From contig JAHQIY010000002.1 in NCBI GenBank assembly GCA_019054805.1, positions 5,890,001-5,954,000 of the forward strand: 64,000 bases of DNA, read 5' to 3'. Below, piece by piece: positions 11,570 through 21,443 of this stretch (position 1 is its first letter; every line of letters starts with the position of its first letter). A program made the position numbers and the translations under genes. The stretch comes from Brachionus manjavacas (lineage: Eukaryota > Rotifera > Eurotatoria > Ploima > Brachionidae). The notes under the pieces are model-generated. The model did no database searches and had not been told where the DNA came from. It worked only from the letters and a program-made list of their open reading frames with translations.

Positions 11570-13095
11570 TTTAGCGTATTCTACGATTTGTAATTAATTC
11601 ACCAGCTTTGCTAAACAAGCATTCAGATGGAACGGATGTAAGTGGTTGCAAATATTATCTTGGAAACCATTTTTCAATTAGAAAAAATCGATTCTTTCTT
11701 TTTGTAGAAATCTAATGGACATGAAAATTAACTGAATCAATAACTGAATCATTTTCTATATAAACATCACACCGATCTGTTAAATCATTAATCATTTCTT
11801 CAGCCATCTCACCCAAAAACTTAAAACCATATGTACTCTCATACATCATCAAAATTTTAGTAATCCTAGACACTGTAGAATATATCAGTACATGTGACAT
11901 AAGACGACCCACTTAGTAATTTGGTAATATACAAAAATGGTTTTGACATCTCTAACAAGTCTTCGATCATCATAATTTCATTGGCTTCAAGAATGTGATC
12001 TATATGTTTAGAATTTATCTTTCTGCTTATGACGTGTTTAATTGAGAATTGATTTTTTTTAGACCGACTCGAGCATCAAATAAGTCGAATTCAAACGAGT
12101 CACTTAATCCTGATGTAGCTTATAAATTTAGCCCGATTTCATTTCCGAGTCTTCGAAGTGTTTGATTGCTTGCACGAGTTGATACTTAATTTCGAACTTT
12201 GTCGGAAAGTCCCGACTATTTTCCGACACTTTGATATTAAAGATTTTAATGATTCATTAGATGAATCAATTATGTAATTTTTACTACTTTATTCATAATG
12301 TGTCCTAACCAAGGCAAATGTTTCTTACTAGGCAAAAAGTTAGCTATTTTTATCATATTAGCGGCACTGTTTGTTGAAATAGAAGTTACTTTGTGTTCGA
12401 TATTATAGTCATGGAAATGTTTTTTCAAATTTGAAGTTGAATTTTCACTTGAATCTGATTCAGGTTCATATTTTAGAGCAATCGGAATTTTTTATAATTG
12501 ATCTTCATTATCAATATAATAGTCAAACCAATATAATATCAATATAATAGTCAAACAAGTCAAACCTATATAAGGGTCATTTGCTGGTGATGGCCAACAG
12601 TCTGTAGTAACTGATAGTTCCAATGTCTGATCAAGTTCTTCGACAATTTTTTTTTTAGTCTCAAATTTTTCTGGTATAATCAAATCGGTTAATTTACGAC
12701 GACTAGGCAAAACATACTTATTATCAAATTTTGCCAATATTTTAACGAACCTTGGTTTATCAACAAGTGGCAAAGCTCCAGAACAATGAGTTACGAAGTC
12801 GACCACACTATCGGTCAATTCTTTGTACTTTCGAGTATTTTCATCATAAGCTTTTTCGTTGGATAATAACGTTTTAATAGGCATTTGCGTCAAGTTATCG
12901 TTGGTACTAGTTTTTGACTCTTTTTCAAGGTTTAATGAGTGAACAATTCTTAAAGGGTTGAGCAATACGCTAGTGTTACCATTTTTCTTTAATTTGGCGC
13001 TTCTTATTTTTTCACCTTACATGACTTGACAAACTTGTATCGATCTTAAAATTTTTCCAAACCACGCTCCTTTTTGGGTTTGAAGACATTTTAAT
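11570..13095 (-). pseudogene. hAT transposase remnant (BED-finger type)
   Basis: Read on the minus strand from 13093: MSSNPKRSVVWKNFKIDTS resembles the start of a BED zinc finger. From about 12965 comes a 150-residue open stretch with YKELTDSVVDFVTHCSGALP, VDKPRFVKILAKFDNKYVLP and LSVTTDCWPSPANDPYIGLT, the N-terminal catalytic region of hAT transposases. Near 11910-11712 is a C-terminal helix region, and near 11640-11580 SVPSECLFSKAGELITNRRI, the hAT dimerisation motif with its usual R replaced by C. Several frame breaks separate these, so it is non-functional. GTCGAC-rich sequence on the right flank (13250-13325) looks like one terminus. Confidence 0.85.
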
Positions 13096-13249
13096 TTTTT
13101 CAGTTTTTTTTAAATGAATATTAGAAACTAAAGTGCAAATATTAAAGAAAATAGAACTTTAAATGAATTAATACAAAATAAATTAATTATTTGAATTATT
13201 TAATTTTATCAAAGAAAGTTTCCTTACATTTTCTTTTGAAATCGAAAAA

Positions 13250-13332
13250 AAAGTCGACTTTTGTCGACTATAATATTAAATTCGTCGATTATTAGTCGAC
13301 TTGGAGAAAATATAGTCGACTCACAACACTAG
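13250..13332. repeat. Putative hAT terminal/subterminal region, GTCGAC repeats
   Basis: GTCGAC or its one-base variant occurs about five times within 80 bp, ending in GAGTCGACTATATT next to TAGTGTTGTG when read on the minus strand. hAT ends typically start YAGTGTTG, so this fits the 5' terminus of the adjacent minus-strand remnant. The matching end on the other side is degraded; AGTCGACTAT near 11370 may be what is left. Confidence 0.55.
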
Positions 13333-13379
13333 GTTTCATCAACAAATACAAAATTAAAGATATAAAATAAAATTATTAT

Positions 13380-13822
13380 GGCTAAGCAAAATTTTTGCTC
13401 AATTTTCAATTTGCTTTTTTGCTTAAAAATTTTTAATTGCGCAATTGGAATGTATTGTATATTTGCAATAATTTTAAATTTAAATTAAAAAAAAAAAAAG
13501 TTAATTAAAATTTGTAATTAAATTGAAAAAATTTCTTATTTACATTTTTTTCGGTTAAAAAATATCTTAAATAGTTTAAATGCTTTTTAATTCTTTGACC
13601 AACCTCCTTAATTTACTTTAAATTTAATTATTATCTAGATCATAATTAATCATAATGCCAAAGTAAAATCTTAGTTCAATTTTTAATTTTACACAGTTTT
13701 TTAACTTTTAAAGCTTTCAAATTTCAATTTAAAATTATTGCAAATATACAATACATTTAAATTGCGCAATTAAAATTTTTAAGCTAAGGAGAAAATTGAA
13801 AATTGAACAAAAATTTTACTAT
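13380..13822. repeat. Palindromic element with about 100-bp inverted arms
   Basis: Arms 13380-13490 and 13722-13822 are near-exact reverse complements. Shared pieces include TTAATTGCGCAATT, ATGTATTGTATATTTGCAAT and TTTTTGYTCAATTTTCAATTT. The 230-bp centre is AT-rich and non-coding. Consistent with a MITE of unknown superfamily. Confidence 0.8.
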
Positions 13823-13859
13823 TTTAAATTTTCAATTTTAGCCTTTTTTAAATATTAAA

Positions 13860-14345
13860 TGTAATTTTGACATTTTACCATTTTTTACTATTTTTAGTAT
13901 TAAATTAATTACATTTTACCAAAATTTACGTAAATTTTGGTAAATTTTTTTTTTAAATAATTTTCAAAATAAATATTGAAGGATAAAAAAATCATTTTTT
14001 TAAAAATTGCCAAATTTATCCGATAAATTTATCTTTTTAATAAATAGTGGAGAGATTTGTAACTTAAAAGGGACAGACTCTAGGGTATAATAAAAAAAAT
14101 CTAATGAAATGGAGGAAACAAAAAGTAAGTATTTTAATGAAAAAAAAAACGTTAGTATTTTCTGAAATTTTTACTCTTACAAAAATTTACGTAATATCCG
14201 GTAATTTTACGTATATTCTGGTAAAATCCGGTAAATTTACTTTTTTTTACTTTGGTAAGTTTACGCAATTTTACCAGAATTTACGTAAAATTCACCGATA
14301 CAACGTTATTTACGTAAAATTACGTAAAATAGAAAATCGTAGCAG
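13860..14345. repeat. TTTACGTAAA-rich low-complexity tract
   Basis: TTACGTAAA-like words recur about ten times, mixed with TTTTACCA and GGTAAA. A perfect 30-bp palindrome centred on ACGT lies at 13915-13944. No coding sense in any frame. A related AT-rich string ending CGTAGCAGC occurs at 59470-59545. Confidence 0.5.
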
Positions 14346-14375
14346 CTCTTTATAAAGAAATATTTATTTAATTTT

Positions 14376-15330
14376 TTAATAAATAAACTCATTGTACATT
14401 TCCTGAATATTTAAATTCTCAAATAAGTGCACCCAATCAATATTTGATAAAAATTCAGAGATTTTTTCAAAGTCAGCTTTACTATAAAGAAATTTTTCAA
14501 TAATATTTGATTCCTTACTAACCTTGTATTTGAGTACAAAATTGAAAAAGATAACCAGATGTCCTTTATTAATGTTACCAAGCACAAATTTTGTATCGAT
14601 TGCATACACACTGCCAGACTGAGTCGTGAGAATCAAATCCAAAGTGACAGCTTTTTCGTTTGACATTTGAAATGTTGGAACATTTACATGCTGATATAAT
14701 CGCTGAGCGTCTCGCTGAATTTATGTTCGATGCCATTTTCGTTTAAGATTTCTGAAACACAGCCATTTGACCAGATGATTGATTTAAAATTAAAGTCACC
14801 CATTATTAGAATATCCTTAAAACCTTTTTCATCCACATAGTCTTTAGCTTGTTTGAAGTCTAAATCAAAATCGTTCATATCAACAAAATCGTTTGGCCTA
14901 TAAAGACAGCCAACTAAATACTTTTCACAGTTAAAGTTAACAACTACTCAAATTTGTTCTATTTTACTTAAATTAAAACCTGCATCATTTAATTCAAATG
15001 AATCGATATTTTCATCAATGTAGAAACATACACCCCCGCCTCTGCGTCCATCACTTCTGTCCTTTCTGCACAAATTGTATCTTTAATGTTTGCATTTGAG
15101 TTGCTCTTAAACCAAGTCTCACTAACTGCCACAATTTGTGGGCTATATGTTTCAATAACAACACTGAATTCATCAAGTTTATTGTCCAAGGAAGTAGCAT
15201 TTAAATACATACATTTTAAAGATTCGAGATTATCCACACGTGATGACGCTTTTGATGAACGATTATTGCTTCTTGAAATTGACGATCTGATCTCCACGGA
15301 TGCCATATCGAAAGGGCGAGTCTTGTGAAA
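14376..15330 (-). mobile_element. LINE ORF2 apurinic-type endonuclease portion, 3'-truncated
   Basis: Immediately follows ORF1 on the minus strand, overlapping its last codons in another frame. Segments in order: LKCMYLNATSLDNKLDEFSV, SPQIVAVSETWFKS (endonuclease E in SETW), GGGVCFYIDENIDSFEL after a frameshift near 15040, LIMGDFNF near 14800 (catalytic GDFN), and NEKAVTLDLILTT near 14660. The last readable block, WVHLFENLNIQEMYNEF, is the linker before the reverse transcriptase. The RT itself is absent: the element stops near 14376. Losing the 3' end while keeping the 5' end is the opposite of normal LINE truncation. Confidence 0.85.
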
Positions 15331-16021
15331 GACCATTATTTGCTTCGTTTCTTTGTTTCCTCAATTCATAGTCTAAAGTTCTTTCGGTTTCAGTCAAATC
15401 TGTACTAAGATAAATAGATTTGAAATTATCTGAATCTCGCAACTTTTTTGCTGCTAGGAGTAGTGGATTTCTGTTTGCTTCTTCTTTGAGTTCTCCTAGA
15501 ATTGGGCCTGGTTTACTTTGGTCTTTCGATCTCAAGCGTCTCGAATACGCTGGCTTGACATCACCTTTTCCAAAAGTGGTCAAAATTTGTTTGATTTTTT
15601 CTTCATCTTCTGCCCTCCTGTCTGTTAGAATCTCTTTCTTTGATTCTGGCACACCATAAATGATCACATAATTTTTTCTTTTGATTCTTTCATTCATTTC
15701 GCTGATGGTTGCATTTGCTACAGCTATCTGGTCGGCTGGTTTTTTTGCATTTTTTGTCCCTTGTTTTACAACTTGAACCCACTGACTACTGATGTTGGAT
15801 GAGTTTGCTGTTTTATTTGCTGCTGCCAATTCAGATTTCAGTTTGTTTATTTCAATGTCTTTCTCAATTTCTCTTTCCTCTAGATGTTTCACATGATTTG
15901 AAAGCTCCAGGACGAATTTCGAAATATTACCGCACCATTCATGCAAAGTTTTTGAATGCCCAGATACGGTACCCTGTCCAAACGTTGGCCAGTTTGTTTC
16001 AAGCAAAAAATTTGAGTCCAT
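15263..16021 (-). CDS. LINE ORF1 protein
   Basis: An uninterrupted 252-codon frame starting ATG at 16021. It has a coiled-coil-prone segment (residues about 35-75, VKHLEEREIEKDIEINKLKS) and then an RRM-like block: KRKNYVIIYGVPESKKEILT, DEEKIKQILTTFGKGDVKPA, YSRRLRSK and NPLLLAAKKLRDSDNFKSIY. This order (coiled coil, then IYGVPES and PLL...LR.S) is standard for ORF1 RNA-binding proteins of non-LTR retrotransposons. The frame is intact, suggesting a fairly young insertion, although the endonuclease ORF downstream is broken. A decayed relative lies at 31551-31908. Confidence 0.85.
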   Translation of the reverse strand: MDSNFLLETNWPTFGQGTVSGHSKTLHEWCGNISKFVLELSNHVKHLEEREIEKDIEINKLKSELAAANKTANSSNISSQWVQVVKQGTKNAKKPADQIAVANATISEMNERIKRKNYVIIYGVPESKKEILTDRRAEDEEKIKQILTTFGKGDVKPAYSRRLRSKDQSKPGPILGELKEEANRNPLLLAAKKLRDSDNFKSIYLSTDLTETERTLDYELRKQRNEANNGLSQDSPFRYGIRGDQIVNFKKQ

Positions 16022-16258
16022 TTGACAAAAACTGCGTGCTTTTTATTTTATTTTGGCTACTTGTGCTTTTTTTTCCTTACTTTTGGCTTACGTGTGCTTA
16101 TATTTTGGTGTGTTCTTTTCAATTTTTTTTCAATTGTTCCATATGATTGCTGGATGAGCAGCAATCAATCACATCAGCTGTCATAGTGTGCCTTATCAGC
16201 ACACTCGCTGGCTAGCCAGCTACAGTCAAAACTACTACTACTACTACTACTACTACTA
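16022..16258 (-). other. LINE 5' leader with (ACT)n triplet run
   Basis: Noticeably GC-richer than its surroundings and directly upstream of ORF1. Contains small perfect hairpins such as CTGGCTAGCCAG and GATTGCTGC..GCAGCAATC. On the plus strand it ends with nine ACT triplets (16231-16258). A similar GC-rich block plus ACT run is found at 20390-20536. It may be the 5' UTR of this LINE or the 3' tail of another element on the plus strand. Confidence 0.5.
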
Positions 16259-16259
16259 A

Positions 16260-17301
16260 ATATATGAACCAATTTTTAATTAGAATTTTTCAATTAAAAA
16301 AAAAAAAATTTAATAAATTAAAAAATCAAATTAATTTCTAATTTTTTACTATTTATTATTCCGACAGTGGAGCAACGGGTAAAATATTGTAAATAATAAT
16401 ATTAAGTTCTTATTTATTTATTTATTAATTGAATTTACCTCCTTTTAAGGAGAAGTAAAATTAAAAGTTCCAAAAAAAATGAATATAAAAAAGCATCTTT
16501 AGATAATTAATAAGTTCCAATATGTCGGTCTCTTTTTTGTCTGTCTCTTTTGTTGGGTTTTAGGTTTTCTTTTTCTTTCATTTTTGCTTCTAAAATATGA
16601 AGGCTTGATTGAATATTATTGTTTTATTTATCAGATTAATTCAACACATATTTTTTCAATATTTTTTATTTTTAATTTTTTTTTATTTATTTTACTTCAT
16701 TTTGTACAAATTCGTAGTAAAGTAAAAAATTAGTTAGACAATCAAGCAATAATATTTTCCGTCATACAAAATACAAAACATACAAAACAATTTCCATACA
16801 CAATTTTCCACGAATGGTACAAGATCCATAACTTCATGTGAAATAATTTAACAACTTCGATTAATAACCTTAGAAAAAAGTTAAAATTTAAGGATATTTT
16901 ATTAAAAGCGTATGTTATTCTATGCCTAGGCTACTTAATTAAAACATTCAGATGCAATTTTTTTAATCAATAAAAATAAATATTTTACACAGTTTTACTT
17001 TTTTATTTTTAATTAATAGAAAGCGTTATCGCTTGTTTAACTCTAAGCATGTGGTCAAAAGCCTATTCAGCAATAAAAAAAATCTAAAAAAATTATATAA
17101 AATTTTATTCTATTTGATAAGAGAAAATAAAGAATTCATAACAAAAAAATTGTTTTTTACTATTCCTTAGAAAAATAATCAACTATAGATATTAAATTAG
17201 ATAAAAAAAATATAAAAAAATAGTACTCAAAAATTCGATAAATCAAAAAACGAGTCAAAATCGGTCATTACAAAATTTTTTATCATTTCAAAACAAAATT
17301 T
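16260..17301. other. Non-coding AT-rich interval
   Basis: 3' flank of PALS1. No open frame or structured repeat recognised. Confidence 0.5.
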
Positions 17302-20300
17302 TCAAAGACTTGACAACCAACGAGTAGGAATCCAGTTTTCAGTATTCTGTACATGATTAATAATTTCAAAAAGTTCTTGATAAGTTTTGTCCATATCACA
17401 ATTTCGAATTATTTTGTCGAAATAGTGACCATAAAGCTCTTCTATCTCACGTCCACGATCAATAATATCAAGCAGATCGCTTTCTCTAAAGCTTTCGTCC
17501 ATTCTCATCTTTAATTCTTTCAATTTTATCAAATTGGGTGGTCCAATATAAATTACATAGGGCATTAAGTCCGAATTTCTCAAATTTTTTACCGCCTAAA
17601 AAAAAATAAAATTAATCAAAAAAAATACATTCCATTTAATAAATACTTGGGGGTATAAATTTAATATGCATATTTTAGAGCTCTCAATAACTTTTTTTAT
17701 AGCATCGCGACTCGTTCCATATAAGTTTTTCTCATATTCACCGTGTTCTATAAATCTGCCTTGCTTTATATCCACTTCGAATATATGTCTTGGTAAAAAA
17801 TAATAATCTTTTCCATCTACTTCATCTTTACGCTGTGGTCTGGTTGTGTGCGGAACGGCAACTTCAAAAAGCGAAGGGTTTGCCTGCATCAGCCGTTTTC
17901 GTAATTCGTGTCGACCAATGTTGTGAGGTCCAATCAAGACAATTGGTCTCTTTCTATCAGTCGGTGGTTTATACAAACAAACTTCTTCATAAGTAAATAT
18001 GTCTTCATTTTTTACATCTAATCCATAAAGAAACTTTCGTCTGTTACTTTTTATACAGAATCCTTTTTCTCCTTTAAATATTTAAAGTTAAAAAAAATTA
18101 AATCATTTAAAAATTTGAAAAATTTTATTTTACTTTTTTTTCTGTTCATAAAGCTGTCACCAATAACAGCATGCATTTGGGAGAGTCTTTTCTCTTGAAA
18201 GGACTGTGATGGTATTAGACCAGCCATATCTTGTTCTTTGTCATCATCTCGATACGCCTGCCACCAATTCTCATCATCTTGATTGGTAATGTGTAAAATA
18301 TCACCTTTGGTAAATGATAGACCCAATTCTCGACATGGTATATACATATCCTCTTGTGGTGAGTAATTAAACAATGCGCGCACATGAAGTGCTTTTTGAG
18401 ATTTGTAGATATTTTGCTCTCCAGTGGTGGTTTGAATAGCTGGTTCCAAATTCATATTCGGGATAATAAGAAAACTTATTATTCCTTGAAGATCAAACTT
18501 TAACAAAAAAAATCAGTATATTAAAATTGAGTTTAATAAATGAAACTACCAGCATATCACACACATCATTAATTGTTTTTCCGCGGACTGGTATCATGTT
18601 TATTTCAAGAATTTCATCATTTTCTCTCAAAAGCCCGCTTTTATGAGCTGAACTCCCGGTTACTATACGACTAATCATTATAGAACCGTCAAAATTTTTA
18701 ATTGTAGCGCCTAAAGGAAGATCATCTGACTTTTCTATATTAACCAATTTCAGATTATCCACACAGTAATATTGCGCTTTTTTGACCAAATACTTTCCCT
18801 CATCAGTTAAAGAACCTTCATTTTCTATTTTATCTTCTGAATTTTTGCTCAAAATTAAATCATCTAATAAGAGCTTTGAGTCATTTGATTTTTTGACGGA
18901 GTTCGATGCTTCATTTTCAATTGATTTGGTCATACTATCAAGCTTTTCGTTCACGGCAGCTTCGACTTGAACGGTGTTAGAGAAATAAATACGTTCGTTT
19001 GATTGTTGCACCAGTTGACCATCCTCAAATGATTTTAATATTGTTTCATTTTCGTAAATTTTTTCTTCAGTAACAATACTTGTTTCATTACCAAGCAAAA
19101 TATCCTTTTTTTTAATTCAAAATTTAAATTCTAATAAAATGTATTTTTTGTTTTAACAGGCTTATTTTATTTTTTTAATTACAAGACTATCCATTGCTTT
19201 TCTAGTAAGAATTAATTGAAAAATGGTTAGATAGAGAAAATAATTAATTAATAATCTTAAGAGCTAAAAGGTCTACCTACGATATGTTATCAGCCTCGGT
19301 TTTGTTATCAAACCAAAAAAATTTTAAAACATTCTTATTTACAAAAAAAATATGATAATGATATACAGTAGTATTTAAATCGAAACTTAAGTTAAAAAAA
19401 GCACGAAGATTGATTGAATGATTTTTAGTGAACAACTTTGATTTTTTTATTGATTTCGGACCTAGCTTTTTGAAATTTATGCAAATATTTACAAAAAAAA
19501 ATATTTAATTCCAAATTCTTAATTTTAGATTAAATCATGCAAAAATGACACTAAAAATAAACAATTATTTGAACTTTTATCTATATACAACAATATATTC
19601 ATTTAAAGCCTTCAAACTATATCTCAATCTATTAGTTTATCTTAGATTTCCCATTTTTTCTTAAAAACATTTTTCTAGTCATGATTTTATTTTTAATTCA
19701 AAAATTGGTTATTTATTACGTTTTTCTGTTTTTTTTTAATTAAGCTAATAACTTAGTTATGTTTATTTTATTTAGAAATTTTTAAATTAGTTATAGTTAT
19801 GTTGTGATTAAAACCCTGAATCACAAAGCCCAAAGAAATTATTTAATCATTTTAAATATTTTAATTTGGATATTTCATATAAATATTTAAACATGGAAAA
19901 AGTTCAAACTTATCTTCCTTTTTTAGTAACCAAATTAAATGTCTTAAAAATCGTGTTGATTTTGAGATAGGATATTGTTGATATTATGTAAAAAATAAGC
20001 TCTCAATTTATTAAGTTAAATTTAAGTTAACAAAAAATACTTTTTTGAGTTTTAAAATTCCAGTTGTAATAGAAAAGAGACGGCTTATATATAATCTAAA
20101 AGCTATATATACTTATATTATAAAACAAATGGAGTCATTAAAAGACTCTTTCTTAGAAGACTCATGGTGCAGGAGAGACTTGCTAATATTGCTTTAAGTA
20201 TAATTAAGCCACAAGAAGCAGACAAAGATGAGTTAATACCACAAGTAATTGAATTTTTTTCCTTTACTAAAATAAATTAAAAGAAAATAAAAATATTTTT

Positions 20301-21443
20301 AAAATAATTTCTTTTTAGTACTTTTTTGTTAATTATTTTTATAAAAATTATAAAAAATAGACTTTTTTAAAATGACTAAATTTTTCAAGATTGAGACCCT
20401 TCGCCTCAAGCAGCTTATTTTCAAGAAAGCTCAATGGAATCGGCTGCTACAGCTCTACACGGCCAATTGGCGGTGATGGGCTTAGACAATCTACATGTTA
20501 GGTGTCGCAGCAAGAACTACTACTACTACTACTACTTTACAATCATGACATCCAGTCCAATGCCGATTTTGTGATAAATTGATTAGCAATGAAAGAAGTT
20601 TAAAATTTTAGTATTTTTTTAAATAAATCAAGGGGGATAATAATAAAAATGGAGATTAAAATTTTAAATTTAATTCTTAAAAAGAAATACTAGGTGATTT
20701 TTTTCATTTTTTAAATTGAAGAAAAAAAATTTAACCCAATTCACTTGGTCACGCATTATCTGACCCTTTTGCATCACACTCGACTTTTGTATCTTAACTA
20801 TTAAACAAAATAATAAAAATACCTTTAGACTTTTTGATAATAGACTCTTTCGCACATTAAATTTGGCGCAAAATTCTTTAGAATTCAGAATTTGTGTCAA
20901 TAACTCGCGGTCGTTATTACAAGTGAGAAGTAAATTTTTCAAATCATTTTCACTTAGATTCACTTTTTGGTCACATTTTGACTTATTTGATTCAAGAGTG
21001 CCGTTAGATGGTTTAGTTTTGTCATCGGTCACATGATCTTCATCATTTGAATTGAATGCTCCATTTACTTTTCCTTTGGAATCATTCGAATTCGGTTCTT
21101 TTAAATACAATAAATCATTTTCGTATAAATTTTGTGATTTGTAAGAGGGCGGACGATCATGGAAATGCTCCGAGTCGTTGAACAAGAGTGGCATGTTAGT
21201 ACTGTTCATATTACTGAACGAAAAGTCCGAGTTTTTCGAAGAATTTTTTGATTTCGAGGACTCATTAGAAGACAGAGACAATTTAGTGAGCGACTTTTTG
21301 GACTTTTTTTTTGTTTTGTTCTGATGGTTGGCAATTAAATTTGGCAACGATGGCCTGGTCTTGATCTCCGGTATAAATTCATCAGGACAATCGACCGGCA
21401 TTTCGCGATGACTCAACTCTATGCCCTCTGTGTAAATGTCCAT
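17302..21443 (-). CDS. PALS1 (MPP5): PALS1/Stardust (MPP5) membrane-associated guanylate kinase scaffold
   Basis: Five exons, phase-consistent: 21443-20823, 19104-18550, 18497-18134, 18071-17647 and 17595-17302, about 752 residues. The N-terminus carries SHREMPVDCPDEF, matching the conserved HREMAVDCP (Par6-binding region) of PALS1, then a serine/lysine-rich stretch and an L27-like helix (NDLKNLLLTCNNDRELLTQI). The PDZ domain contains DDLPLGATIKNFDGSIMISR and SAHKSGLLRENDEILEIN. The SH3 domain contains PCRELGLSFTKGDILHI and ENWWQAYRDD. The hook reads CIKSNRRKFLYGLD and the GK domain PIVLIGPHNIGRHELRKRLM, PHTTRPQRKDEVDGKDYYF and HGEYEKNLYGTS. The protein ends RWLSSL, near the family's C-terminus. 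PALS1 binds Crumbs through PDZ-SH3-GK and organises apical polarity. I could not see a clear second L27 domain; an exon may be hidden in the 1.7-kb first intron, or it is lost. The exon 2 acceptor is purine-rich and is the weakest junction. Confidence 0.93.
19105..20822. other. PALS1 intron 1: Enlarged first intron of PALS1 with transposon debris
   Basis: 1718 bp, about thirty times the other introns of the gene. On the plus strand 20140-20280 reads MVQERLANIALSIIKPQEAD in one frame, resembling the short tail after the dimerisation region of hAT/ZMYM-type transposases (R.. LALL.IE). A GC-rich block 20390-20515 runs into an ACT triplet array at 20516-20536. The rest is featureless AT-rich sequence. 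Confidence 0.55.
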
